A stretch of 64,000 nucleotides of DNA. Source: Rotaria sp. Silwood1. Taxonomy: Eukaryota; Rotifera; Eurotatoria; Philodinida; Philodinidae. Below, piece by piece: positions 10,621 to 22,522 of this stretch. How positions within the stretch are numbered: the stretch's first letter is position 1; each line of letters begins with the position of its first letter. Location: the NCBI GenBank assembly GCA_905250075.1, contig CAJNOP010000326.1, forward strand, positions 156,575-220,574. Direction: 5' to 3'. The notes under the pieces are model-generated. The model ran no database searches, was not told the DNA's origin, and saw only the letters and a list, made by a program, of their open reading frames with translations. Both the position numbers and the translations under genes were made by a program.

Positions 10621-10778
10621 TTAATGTTGGTCGTTTTGCAGAGAACTATAAAAAATACTGATAAGGCCGTTGAAAGAACAAATATACACCCATGTATATA
10701 TCTTTTCGATAAGCAGCGAGAAAGAAAAAACACGTGCGAATCACAAAAGGGAGTAATATTGTATTCATCGACTTTCGA

Positions 10779-10932
10779 GGGTGTGGGTGTGGGTGTGGGG
10801 TGGGTGTGGGTGTGGGTGGGTCTGGGTGTGGGGTGGGTGTGGGTGCGTGTGGGTGTGGGTGTGGGGTGTGGGTGTGGGGTGTGGGTGTGGATGTTGGTTA
10901 AGAAAAGAACACCCATACCCACCCACACCCTC
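10779..10932. repeat. telomere-like hairpin (TGTGGG)n / (CCCACA)n
   Basis: About 110 bp of G-rich units (GTGTGG GTGTGGG with variants) run to about 10888, a loop of about 19 bp contains GGTTAAGAAAAGAAC, and about 25 bp of CACCCATACCCACCCACACCC follow. This is the G-then-C fold-back arrangement of the other blocks in the window. It sits immediately upstream of the truncated phosphatase domain. Confidence 0.8.
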
Positions 10933-10962
10933 TTTGCGGAAGAAAAAGCAAATGTCATCGAT

Positions 10963-11487
10963 ATGCAAGTTGAACAACAGCATCATTTTGAGTTAGATGA
11001 TGGCTCGATTTTAGTATGGAAACGACCGGTTATTGACGAATTTCTCGAATGGTGTTTTGAATATTATGATATTGGCATATGGTCAGTGTTGGGTTCAGAA
11101 TGTGTTCATTCTGTACTAACCTACATTATTCTAGATCCCTTGCGATCAAAAATAAAGTTTATTTGGACATCAATAAGATGTACAAGAAGATATCAACAAC
11201 GCTTGTTAGACATATACGGAATACCTGTGACAATTAAAAGCTTGAGGAAAGTATGGAGAAGAAAAAGAAGTGAATCTCAAAATCTTAATTCAATTAACAC
11301 GTATAATCGACTCAACACTTTGACAGTCGATGATACTCCTACAACGTATCAGAGAAACTATGGAAATGCAATTCCAATAACTTCTTACAATGGAAATTTG
11401 AAAGACTCTGAATTGGAAAGAATTAAACATCTGTTAGAATTGTTAATCTCGTCAAACGATGTAAGAACGGTGAACAAACGTTCATAA
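10963..11487 (+). pseudogene. 5'-truncated FCP1/NIF-like (HAD) phosphatase domain
   Basis: From ATG 10963 the 174-aa product contains VWKRPVIDEFLEWCFEYYDI, matching the RPGLDEFL-type motif of NLI-interacting-factor phosphatases, then a KSLRKVW block and NTLTVDDTP, equivalent to the conserved late Asp-Asp motif, then a SELERIKHLLELL helix and DVR near the end. The family's catalytic DxDxT motif should lie N-terminal to these parts and is absent. The frame is open upstream to ATG 10624, but that stretch is mostly translated telomere-like repeat with no DxDxT. The gene appears to have lost its 5' part at the repeat. As it stands it should not be catalytic; a spliced upstream exon was not found. 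Confidence 0.65.
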
Positions 11488-11888
11488 ATTGAAAAATATA
11501 AACAAAATGTAAGAAATTCTCTTGTTTTTCCGATCATCGACTATTTTCAGATTGTCGCTTTCTAATTAACTGATTAAAACCACAAAAACAGTGTACAACG
11601 GTAAAAGTGTCATTGTTTGCGTATTGTTCAACATTAATAGCTGGTAATGACAAGAATGGAAAAGGGGATAGTGATCAATAGCTAGATGTTAAAGAAGTTA
11701 TGTGTTTAAACATGAAAGACGTTCAGATCACTTTCTGATAAAATCAAAGTGTTTATTTTGAAGGTCGTGACAATATTCAACAAGTAGGATTTGATTTTTA
11801 TTAGATTAGCAATGATATAAGCGTGCTGTTGACTAGTATATGCGTACTAATCAGTGTTCGCTCATCTGAGTGCATTTTCACAAAAAAA

Positions 11889-11988
11889 NNNNNNNNNNNN
11901 NNNNNNNNNNNNNNNNNNNNNNNNNNNNNNNNNNNNNNNNNNNNNNNNNNNNNNNNNNNNNNNNNNNNNNNNNNNNNNNNNNNNNNNN
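11889..11988. other. assembly gap (100 N)
   Basis: Exactly 100 undetermined bases, probably a scaffold gap of unknown true size. An upstream exon of the following WWE-ART gene could be hidden here, because its ATG is directly preceded by an acceptor-like TTCTAG. Confidence 0.95.
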
Positions 11989-12226
11989 GCATAAGGTCTC
12001 ATATCGCAATACATGTATAGTACAAGTTATCTGGAAACGATTTGTTTACGTTCGAGAGAAATATTCGACCTCTACATATTCAAGTGTTTTTTTTTGAATC
12101 AATTAATTTTCAATCTAACGAGAAAAAAAATCATCAAAGTGCACACTCATCTGAAAAAACACATATCTTGAATGAAGTTGTAGGTGCGAATGTCTAGATC
12201 TGAATTAAGATATTATATTGTTCTAG

Positions 12227-13363
12227 ATGAGTTCCCTTCAAGAGTTCGCATCAGATTTGAATAATGACAACGGCCATGCCGTAATTTGGCTATGGAAATC
12301 GAAGATTAATCCATCCGCCGATACAACACGACCGCAATGGAACAAGCACAGACTACATATATCGTCAATGATTGAAAATGCCTACAATAGTCATCAATCA
12401 ACAGTAATCATCGATAATGATTACGTGGTCGACTTCGAAAATATGATACAATTTAATGTACATGATAGAAATCAACAAGCGGAAGTAAAAAGATGTACAT
12501 CTGAGGATGTTGAAAATGAAGTTATTGAGTCAACACGTTATTTATATCCACTTGATACTATTCTAGGAAATACTGTAAAAGATAATGGTTTAGTTTATGG
12601 TTGTGAATTTGCGTTCCGTTGGATCCAAGACTGTAATAATGAAAATTCAAATCCAAGAACTAGAGACATCTTTCCGTTACTTGTACATGGTATCGAAACT
12701 GAAGCTCATATTGCAAAAGAATCGAAGAATACATTGAAAGATATTATTAATCAATTAGAACAAACAAGACACAGATACAGGGATGCAAATGAAGATCTAC
12801 GTATGAAGTTTCTACGTCAATGTTGTGCTAAGATTTATACAGGCGAATTCTTTTTGTATAAAGTATTGAATAAGACTTTACGCAAGAATGATTTTTCTAA
12901 ATTACATACACTCGGTCCTTACTGTTTTCTTCTATACAATTATATTGGTTCTCATGTAAACAATGCTTGGTTATCTCGTTATAAACGACGATTTCGTCAC
13001 ATAAAAATGGCTTCACTTGTTGTTTATCGATGTGATTTCGCTTCAGAACAAACAATCAATGAATACAAGAAAGCAGTCGGACAAACAAATAAATATTTCA
13101 AATGGACAACATTTGTTTCTACATCAAAACAACGAAATCAAGCAGAAAAATTCAGAAACAATACATTGTATATCATTAAGCTGATACAAGCTGATATCAA
13201 CGATCAATATTCTGATTTGACGGAAATTTCCTATTATCCACGTGAACAAGAGGTCATGCTAGCCCCGGGTGTTCGTTTTAAAGTACAAGGAGTATCTTTT
13301 GATGATCAATTACAACAGAATGAAATAACCATTGAAATTGTCCCATCTCACATGTTCAATTGA
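12227..13363 (+). CDS. WWE domain plus R-S-E type ADP-ribosyltransferase
   Basis: A 378-aa intronless frame. Residues about 15-92 form a WWE domain (AVIWLWKSK, then YVVDFENMIQFN), a fold that binds ADP-ribose chains or mediates protein contacts. Residues about 180-375 match mono-ADP-ribosyltransferases of the arginine-specific (ecto-ART) type: VYRCDF with Arg268, FVSTS with Ser298-Thr299-Ser300, and REQEVML with Glu340-x-Glu342, giving the R, S-T-S and E-x-E signature intact. The enzyme would transfer ADP-ribose from NAD+ to a protein side chain. No signal peptide is visible, so an intracellular place is likely. ATG 12227 directly follows an acceptor-like TTCTAG, so an extra 5' exon is possible. 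AATAAA occurs at about 13541. Confidence 0.88.
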   Translation: MSSLQEFASDLNNDNGHAVIWLWKSKINPSADTTRPQWNKHRLHISSMIENAYNSHQSTVIIDNDYVVDFENMIQFNVHDRNQQAEVKRCTSEDVENEVIESTRYLYPLDTILGNTVKDNGLVYGCEFAFRWIQDCNNENSNPRTRDIFPLLVHGIETEAHIAKESKNTLKDIINQLEQTRHRYRDANEDLRMKFLRQCCAKIYTGEFFLYKVLNKTLRKNDFSKLHTLGPYCFLLYNYIGSHVNNAWLSRYKRRFRHIKMASLVVYRCDFASEQTINEYKKAVGQTNKYFKWTTFVSTSKQRNQAEKFRNNTLYIIKLIQADINDQYSDLTEISYYPREQEVMLAPGVRFKVQGVSFDDQLQQNEITIEIVPSHMFN

Positions 13364-16300
13364 AGTTAATATTCGATTCAGTCAATAACTGCAAAACTAT
13401 TTATATGCTATTTTTCATGTTTCTGTTATATATCTATCAAACGAATAACTTTCTTTCTGATGTTTAAAATTCGATTGATAAAGTTTAACTTTAAAAAATT
13501 GTAAATGTGTACATCTCTACTTAGATTATTTTTTGGTAAGAATAAAAATTCTTGATTAGATATTTGTATTGAAGAATATGTATTAAGTTGTTACCATGTA
13601 AGTATAGAAAACCTTTATCAAGTTACCATGATTTCAATATAAAATTTTGACGAGACTTCGTAGATGGTTGTTTTGTAGTTTTTCGTATAATATTATCAAG
13701 CAGAGCAATGTCAAGCTTTTTTTTTCACCAATTTCGTAGAGAATTAAATAGTAAATCATATGCAACAAATCACAACGAAATAAGATGAAATCAACAAGAG
13801 AAAATCACAATTTCTGATTTTTCTTCGAAGTTCCTCAAGTAGCAGAAACGAATCGTTTAGTATCTTAGACATTATTATGCACGGCTTGATTAACAGTCTC
13901 TTCAAGTATTAACTTTGATATCTGTCCATGTGCGACAGGAGAAAACCATATAAATGAGTATTCAACAGTGAGAACTATTTCATCAAGAAGATTATATTGA
14001 ATTATTGAATGAGATAAATAATGCTTTGTGTTTATTTTTGACTAAATGCAAATACGCCCTGTACTTAACCCGGAAACATATTATATTCAAATAGTGTAGT
14101 CTTTCAAAAGCAGGATATTGAACCACAAGACTCGCATAGTGAGTTGACATGTCATCTTCTAGAAGGTTATCTTTTTGTCACACACGTGCGTTCAATCAGA
14201 AACATGAATGAGCAATTATGACGGGATTTTGAAATCAACTGTGTTGCATATGTATTCTAATAAAAAATTAATTAATTAAGTATTTACCAAAAGTATAGGC
14301 ACCTTCTGGTAACTACGAGTAGAAAATCATTGTTAAGAGGCAAAAAAAAACTCACATTAGTATCAGCAAATAATGTATGGAGTTCGGTTAGATATACTTT
14401 GAGTTTGTACGCATTTTTCTTCCGGATAGAAGTTGACAGAAAATTGAACGTAGTTTTTTTCATGCAAAACTCAAGTCATAAGTTCACAAGAGTACGAGAT
14501 CTGATGGCATGATTTTCCACTTTGTTGACTTTAAAATTCACATAATAAAAAAATTCGTCACACAGATTTTTTCTGAGTGAAAGTTTTAAGACAAAAAAGA
14601 ATTATTTCACAATGCAACCTCTCGATGGACACTCATGATTTTTTCATGAGAACTATGTTTCAAAAAGTTTTCACAGTTTGTGTTTTTCAATTCAATCAGT
14701 CTTAGAATATATGAAATCAGTTAAGAATTAAAGATAATGAAATGGAATCTAATAGAGACTATCAGCTCTTGACGAAAGAAATCTGTCATTTCGAGTCTTT
14801 TTTTTTAGGACTGACTATTCTTTTTCTTTTGATAAGAAAAACTGAAGTGGCTACAAACTATCATCAAAACATGCGTCTATAAAAAAGCTTCGTTTGGTCA
14901 AACAAGCGCACAAATGATCGTGGATCAGTGAGAAAGATGTTGGAAAGAAAATTTATTCAAGCAGAAATAAATAATTCTGTTAGTTCTTTGACAATGTCAA
15001 TGCCTGATTCGAGCTAATCTTCTAGCTTTTCATCCTTGATCTCTTTCAATAACATGAAATTCGCCATAGTCACCAAAATTTAAAAAAGTACATCCAAATA
15101 GCATATGTAGAATTGCTGAATGATGTACGAAAATGTCTTGTTGAAGGCTCGAACAATCTATTAATTCATAATCTTTTTGTCAATAAAACCATATAATTGT
15201 CCCGTGTCACCCATTTTTAAGTCCCATCGCTAGTCGTAAATGATTCATGTAGAAATAATGACATATTTTTTGAATGATTTTCTCTTCAAAATCATTCAAT
15301 TTTAATTAGTATTATGGTATGCAGTATCGCTATTATTAGGACTCATGGATGAGTGTAGGTGTAGCTATTCTTTCTTAAGCAGTCGTTAAAATCCAAACAC
15401 CCACACCCATACTCTATATCCTTTTAGAGCTTTTCTCAAAACGCTATATAGCATCTATATGCAAAGACTCATCGAAATCGGAAGGGAGCACTTGAAAAGG
15501 TTCCTTCATGAATCAAAAAAGGGGAGTTGTCGTGCATATTTTCTTTTCGTTCTTTTTCGTGAAAAGATAATCTGTTTTGGCAGGAGGCGTATGAATAGCT
15601 GCTTGCGTTTGTATAGCTAAAAGCCCAATAAGAAACTGACACTTTATTGACTGTTTGCAATTGGTTTTTTCGAACTTAAGAAAAAACACATAGTAAATCA
15701 TCAGATTTAGTGACCTTGAATAAAAACGTTCTGATATGCTTGACAGTGTTGTAATACCATAGGATGCTTTCGTATAAGACCATTTTCAATTTCCCTTTTA
15801 TATCGAAAATTTGGCCTGAAAAGTATTAGAGCCTGCTCCAAATTGAAAGCACTACATATCTTCTGGAACTCGAAAAAGTCTTCCACCTATCTACATCTCT
15901 GAGTAAGTATGGAAATTCGAAGAAAAGATTTTTTAAAAAAACCAGTTGATTGCTATCGAACCTTGTAGGAACCATGCTGCTGGTTATAAAACTGTGGTCG
16001 AAATCGAAAACTAATTGTATTCTATAGTGAAATAAAGCTAAATGTTCAGTTTATTACATTGAGGATCTATGAGAAGAATATCTCCATAAGATCCATTTGA
16101 GAAAAGTTCTGCTGAGTCCGAAAGCGAGTACGTCAGGGTGGAAATTTGGACTCTATCCAATGTTGAAAAAAATTTGGTCTACATGCTGATGCTATCGCAT
16201 TCTGATGAGTAGGTATCACGTGCATTGTAGCTACGTGATTCTGCACCCAAAAGTTCTCATAGGTTATATCCACGATATAACTATTGACCACTGAGATATT

Positions 16301-17209
16301 TTCATCACAAATCAAACCCGAGGAACTCTTCTCGTTGTATTCAAAATAACTTTCATCAAAAATATATAAAGTGTTCTTTTTTTTTCCTATGCAATAGTAT
16401 TAACAAATATGACATACAGTGGTGCATTTAAAATTTTCTCACCGTTATATCCTCGACTAGCGTGCCAAGTTGAGCGTTACAGCGATGGTTTATAATCGTA
16501 TTTTGTTGCGTCACATACTGGGTGATATAAGTGCACATCCCTCATTGCCGAAAGACTTGGTCGTATGAAAGATATATTATTCTCAAGATGAATACATCAC
16601 ATGACTCAAAAACCAACCGAATGAACATAATAGAAAGGAAAGTATCACATTGACGTCGGTAGAAATCGTAGGAGTTATAGAAAACAAGAGTCAGCCTTTT
16701 CTCCTCATATTGTGATTAGTGTTCCTTCCTCTCATAAATGAATTTATTGTTTTACATTGATTGGTACACGAAAAAGACTTATTCGTGGGAACAACTCTTG
16801 CTTTTTCTTGTTTCTCCAACACAGAATAATTGCTTTATACTTATGTAATATTTGCACTCAGTGACAATAAAAGATACAAGAAAAACTTCAAGACTGTGGA
16901 AGTCCATCTTCATGTGTGATTCTGAAATTTGTGCGTTCGTTATGTTCACAATACCTAAGCCCGCTAAATAACGTATATATATCTATGCGTTGAAAAGAGA
17001 GGATCGATATTGCACAAGAAAAGAACTGAATTAATGCTGATGCAGCCCTATTGCGTATTTTCTTCATGTTGAGAAAAAAAACACATGCTTCCTTTTTACA
17101 CCTCAATTAATAGCATTGGAAATAACCAGTCGTTATCATTAAATAATATCTACGTCATATGGCTGATAACCGAGCATGTATTCTGTATGTATGCATATAA
17201 AGAAAAATA
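13364..17209. other. non-coding stretch
   Basis: Nearly 4 kb with no frame I can support as a gene. Open frames are short, overlap on both strands and lack domains or splice context. The only structure I recognised is the short telomere-like hairpin at 15345-15412. Confidence 0.4.
15345..15412. repeat. short degenerate telomere-like hairpin
   Basis: GAGTGTAGGTGTAGC on the left and CACCCACACCCATACTC on the right flank a loop holding TTCTTTCTTAAGCAG. Read on the other strand, this loop contains CTTAAGAAAGAA, close to the loop of the hairpin at 10779. Confidence 0.5.
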
Positions 17210-18316
17210 ATGTCTAATAATAGTACTGCTTCCACTACATGTAATGGAACTACATCAAATAATTATTTGAGTTTTTCAATGTCAGCTTCAATGTCGATCG
17301 ATACACTTAGTCAGAAATCATTAAAATGGCAAGTAGCATTACAAGTAATTTATGTCAGTCTGTCTACATTACAATTTATAACGGCTACTATTTGCAATTT
17401 ACTAACAATTGAAACTGTACTACAGAAAACAATTCGTATTACTTCATTGGGTGTCTATTTGATCGTCTTTTCTTTCGCTAGTTTAATTGGAATGATTATG
17501 TTGTATTTCAGAATTATTGTTACACTATTTTTTAACGAAGAATTAGATAAAAATAGTTTAATTCATTGTCGTATAATTACAACAATTTTTAGTTCTACAT
17601 TGATTTTATGTTTATGGACCGGTGCATTTGTATCAATTGAACGAGTATTAATACAACTTTATGGATACAGTTTATATCGTTCACGTAAATATGCTATTTT
17701 AATTTCAGTGTTACTTATTTTCTTAACTGCAGCAGCAAACATAACAACATTTATCGGCTGGCAAACTGCAGTACATCCAATTGTACCTAGCATGCGTCTC
17801 TGTAAATTTCGTCAATTTTCAGCTCATTGGAAGTTAGTGGATGAAATAACTAATAGTATGTACATTCACTATGTTATACCATTGATTTTACATGTTCTAT
17901 CAACTGTCTGCGTTTTGATTGATATTATACGGCATAAAATTATCCTAACTGATGCAAAACGATGTGAATGGAGCAAGATTATGTGTCAACAGTTAAAGAA
18001 ACATAAAAGCTTTTTTATTCCACCAATAGTTATTCTCGTATGTACACTACCACATGCCCTGTTAACTAATCTGTCTGGCTCTATTACACAGCATCTCTGT
18101 TCAAAATCAAATATGAATGCCTATCTTCGATTACATATAGCATTTTACTTTTTGTATTATTCATTACAGACTATAGGGTTTTTTACATATATTTATCCGT
18201 CGAATGTATATATGAATCGATTTCATGAAACGTGGACAGCAAGAAAAAGTAAAGCCGCTATAGCAGCTTTATTAAGACATCATAAATTCGAATATGATTT
18301 GTGGTCAGTAAAATAA
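17210..18316 (+). CDS. rhodopsin-like seven-transmembrane receptor
   Basis: A 368-aa intronless protein. The N-terminus (1-37) is Ser/Thr/Asn-rich with several N-glycosylation sequons (NNST, NGTT), as expected outside the cell. Seven hydrophobic helices follow, roughly at 42-65, 78-103, 122-144, 160-182, 217-238, 265-288 and 308-330. The DRY position at the end of helix 3 reads Glu144-Arg145-Val146, and helix 7 ends with a weak NPxxY equivalent. A basic C-terminal tail ends DLWSVK. It resembles the large lineage-specific class A receptor families of bdelloids; no ligand can be named. Confidence 0.75.
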   Translation: MSNNSTASTTCNGTTSNNYLSFSMSASMSIDTLSQKSLKWQVALQVIYVSLSTLQFITATICNLLTIETVLQKTIRITSLGVYLIVFSFASLIGMIMLYFRIIVTLFFNEELDKNSLIHCRIITTIFSSTLILCLWTGAFVSIERVLIQLYGYSLYRSRKYAILISVLLIFLTAAANITTFIGWQTAVHPIVPSMRLCKFRQFSAHWKLVDEITNSMYIHYVIPLILHVLSTVCVLIDIIRHKIILTDAKRCEWSKIMCQQLKKHKSFFIPPIVILVCTLPHALLTNLSGSITQHLCSKSNMNAYLRLHIAFYFLYYSLQTIGFFTYIYPSNVYMNRFHETWTARKSKAAIAALLRHHKFEYDLWSVK

Positions 18317-18696
18317 ATGAAATGGTTGATGAAAAAAATAAAAATGACCAGTATAAATATCGAATAGTCGACTTATTTTTACTGGTTGAAGTGATTTATT
18401 TGCGTTTTATCTGACTCTAATTAACATAAATACACTTAAGTAGATCTATGATATCATTTCGAGTGATAGGAAAACTTGACATTTTTACAAACGCTTGGGT
18501 GATATACAATTCGTCATGCTGATCATACATTATGTTGTATTAACATCGAGTCATGTTTCTTTTGTATTTGCAATCGGTAAGAATGACAAGGACAAAAACA
18601 AAATCTTATCTGTTGTCACTATTATCTTTCTTCGGACATCTCTGTATCTATAAATGTAACAAAGGCAGTCATTTTATACCACTTCTCTAACTTTGT

Positions 18697-20442
18697 ATGA
18701 GTCGATTTTCATCTATGAGAATGAGACTGTTGCCTGCTCCTTTTCTATTTCTTGTTCTATCTATGACAATTGGTGCCAATGCAAATTATGCTAAATCGTA
18801 CGCAAATCATCAGCTATGGCGTTTGCATGTCACTAATAACGACCAAGTTGCTAAAATAATCGCTTTCAGTCGTATAGCTCACCTGCACGATATTAACTTT
18901 TGGTCAGAACACTTTCGCACTCATGAACCAGTACGTTTTTATTCAAATATGTTTCCATTCATTAGTATTAATGACGTTTTTTTCTTCTCAAATAGATCGA
19001 TGTTCGTGTGCCACCTGACGCAATCGATGGTTTCGCTGATTTCTTGACATCGGACGGTGTGAAAATCGAATATGTGGTTCATATAGCTGATATTGGTGCA
19101 ATGATTGAAAGGCAAAGAATTCTACATAGCTTACCTCAATCATCGTCGAAGGGAAATGACTTTGCCTACGATAAGTATCACACTGTTGAAGAGATTCATG
19201 CATGGGTTGATCAAATGGTTGCGACCTATCCGGAAATGGCCACATCGTTTACCGTCGGAAAATCATACGAAAATAGAGACATGAAAGGCTTCAAAATTTC
19301 ATCAACGAAGATGGCAACCAAGCGTGATGGTACCAAAGCCGCCTCGAAAAAGGCTGTTTGGTGGGACGGAGGTCGGTGATTCCTTCTTTTTTTTTTAAAT
19401 CATGTTTATTTTCAACTGTATCCGTATATAGGAATTCACGCTCGAGAATGGATTAGTCCAGCAACAGTCATCTACATTGCTTATACTCTTCTGTCAAAGT
19501 ATGGCCAAGACCCGACCATTACGCATCTAGTTGATCAATTTGATTATTATATTTTGCCTGTATTCAATGTTGATGGCTATGCATATACATGGACAAAAGG
19601 TAATACCTAACATCAGAGAAGACTATTCCTATGAATATTTTTGTTTTTTTTTCAAGATCGTTTATGGCGCAAGACTCGTAGCAAAACATCGGTTCCGCTG
19701 TGTTATGGTGCGGATCCGAATCGTAATTGGGATTATCATTGGTGTGAAAGTAAGTTTATCATTTGCACATTATGATGCCTTCGATTTCATATGATAAATT
19801 TTAGGTGGTGCTTCGCATGATCCTTGTTCGGACACTTTCTGTGGCGAAAAAGTATTTTCCGAAATTGAAACAGCTCAAGTAGCGAAATTCATCACTGATC
19901 AACAAAATACAATTGTGCACTATATCAATTTTCATTCGTACTCACAATTGTGGATGTCACCATGGGGTAAGCGTCGAGTGTAATGTTCGATTTCATCTTC
20001 TAACATTACTCTCTAGGTTATACAACATTGAGACCACCACAATTCAAATTACAAGATGATGGATCTATCCAAGCTGTCAACGCACTCCGTGCTGTACATG
20101 GTTCGTCTACTGCGAAATGCTCATTATTTCAGAAATATTTTTGTTTAATATTCCAGGAACCCAATATCAGCATGGCGCCATTGCTCAAATCATCTATGTT
20201 GCATCGGGTAGTACAGCCGATTGGACCTATGGCGTAGCTAATGTAACATTTAGTTATGGTGTCGAACTTCGTGATACCGGTAAGTGTAATTATTTAAGTT
20301 TAACGAACTGCTATTAAATCCTTGTTCAATAGGTAAATATGGATTTTTGCTTCCTGAAGACCAAATCATTCCAACTGGTGAAGAAACAGTGGCTGGCCTA
20401 GTAGCTTTACTTCAGTACATTGAAAAACAAGTCTACGCTTGA
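18697..20442 (+). CDS. M14A metallocarboxypeptidase (pro-carboxypeptidase A/B type), eight exons
   Basis: Exons 18697-18930, 18996-19371, 19432-19599, 19657-19749, 19805-19966, 20017-20100, 20157-20279 and 20333-20442; every intron is GT-AG, 50-65 bp, and all phases join. Product 449 aa: signal peptide (about 1-29), activation propeptide (about 35-120, with [16 protein letters not shown]), then the zinc peptidase domain. Ligands are His206 and Glu209 (IHAREW) and His334 (NFHSYSQLW). Substrate binding comes from DPNRNW (Asn281-Arg282) and the Tyr386 region ([11 protein letters not shown]). The catalytic Glu409 lies in GVELRDTG. By alignment with bovine enzyme numbering the S1' pocket residue 255 corresponds to Ala393, which favours a CPA-like preference for hydrophobic C-terminal residues. 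It should be a secreted zymogen, probably digestive. AATAAA occurs 18 nt after the stop. Confidence 0.95.
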
Positions 20443-22449
20443 GATGATAGATTTTTAGAAATAAATATGTCTTTCAAATTGCTCTTTTGAATGTGATGCT
20501 TTCATGAACTTGTCAAAAGTTTTGAAAAATTTTTTCATTGGCATATATCCGAGTTGAGATATAACACATATTCCTAAGTGTCCTCTCAGAAGATGCAATA
20601 TTTGATTCCCTACCAACTTCAATTGATTTTAATCGAAATCAATAAAATCGAAATTTTCTATAGATTGTATTTTCTGGTTCAGTGAATAGAACTTATGGGG
20701 ATGGATTTTATATTTCACATCTGACTATAGCATTGTTTTAGTTTTTGACGAATATAAAGTAAACTTTGTGAAAAATATGAAATTATCTCATTCCACTAGT
20801 GAAAGAACACATATCTTATCATTTCTGTGTATTAATACGAGAGGGTGTGACTGTTGGTGTGGACATAAAGATTATGACTCTAGATGCATAGCTTAAGAAA
20901 AGATCCACCAAAATCCGTACGAACCTATGTAAACGTAGCTGTTCCTACTCAACCAATTGTTCCGTACAACAAATCTATTTTATTATCTTAGGACTCGCAC
21001 TCAAAATAAACTGAAGTCGATTGTATGCGAAAAAACCACAGCTCTCCATGTCTAAATAGAAGTAATAGGTAGTGAGGCAAATTATTTTAGGAAGGTCTGC
21101 ACCGTAAGATCTTCGGTATTCGACATTCGAGAAGCAAATGTGCAAAAAGGTAAACTTATCAACGAGAGCAGGCTTCCAAATTCGGTCGTCAGAAAACTTC
21201 AAAAAATTTTCTAAGAAAGTTTGGGCAATTAGATCTGTCAGATTCTAGTGAGTACCGAACTATCTATATCTACCTTTTTCTAGGATATGATGAGACTCCA
21301 AAAACAGTAATCGAGGATATTAACCAGTGTCCTTGTGCTGGTCTTTACACGCATTACTATAATACGGCATAGATTTTCAGTTTTTCGTACTTTAAATTTC
21401 ACCATGTCGAAAATAGCTAGATATAGATAATTCGATATTTTATAACATATGCGATGCATGAGAAGTCAGAATTTTGCGATTGCTCCTTGTTCTTAATAAG
21501 CCTCGGTGATTTTTCTGATTGGAATTGCCATTCCTAGAAAGTGATTTCACTACTCAAAATCTCATAGAAAATCCTTCGAGGACGAAATGTTTTTCAGTAA
21601 TAATTTCACCCTTACTGACTGTTTCTTCTATCTCGAAAACAACAGTAGAATGCAGTCAGGCTTTTCAGTCTTTCTTCTTAAACTGTGTTTATGGCAATTC
21701 TTCTATAACAACATTTCATTTGACAAGAAAAGGTTGATACATGTAGCTCATACGATCTTGAACTGTACCGAAGTCCAAAGTGTACAGTTCGTAAGAACCT
21801 TGAATATTAACTGACCGAGGTGTAGTGATTTCAAATTCTCATTATGTCAATATTTCCTGAATAGATTTAAATTTGTGTAGGAAATATTTCATTGATAGTG
21901 CCATGTAATCAGTTTTTTTGCTTGTCTCGTAATTGTTAGTAGATCTATGGTAACAAAAACGACGATATTCGACCATCAATAGTAAATGTTTTGAACTTTT
22001 TAAAGACAGTCAGAACAGGATTGACAATGTAAGTGGGGAAAATAGAGAGAGAATTCTGTTTCTTGTCAGGGACACACTTGTCTTTTTGTAATAGAAATTG
22101 CTTCAACACTGTCAACATTCTGATATCGCAGCATGCAGTGTTTCTTTATCACTGTAGAAAAAAAAGTAGTTGTGATAATTTCAATGCTTGATCTTTCTCT
22201 CTCTTCTCGTTTTTTTTGTTCGAGACATCAAAGAAAAATGCAAATAGAAGCTTCTGGATGTATTAAGGAGACCAAAGCAACTTACTTGTCGCTTACTTGA
22301 TAAAAAATCGTGCGCAGGTAAAATTCATACATTATTTTTGTGTCTTATGCATACTATTCACTGGTAAGAAAGAATTTCATCTTCAAACAAAAAAGATGGT
22401 ATAGCTTTTATTCAAATTACAACAGAATTTCACGTAAGCTTTCCAAATT

Positions 22450-22522
22450 AGGATGTAGATGTGGAATGTGGGTGTGTAGATGCCGGGTGTGGGTGAAGGT
22501 AATAGCTACACCCACAGCCATA
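22450..22522. repeat. telomere-like hairpin
   Basis: GGATGTAGATGTGG followed by several GTGTGGG-like units, a loop with GGTAATAGCTAC, then ACACCCACAGCCATACCC. The TAGCTAC of the loop also occurs, in one or the other orientation, in the loops near 3100 and 15358. Confidence 0.55.

Noticed and set aside
10624..10962. 5' part of the open frame in front of the phosphatase domain as real protein
   Set aside because: Most of it is translated TGTGGG-type repeat (Gly/Val/Trp runs), and the non-repeat part has no motif of the family.
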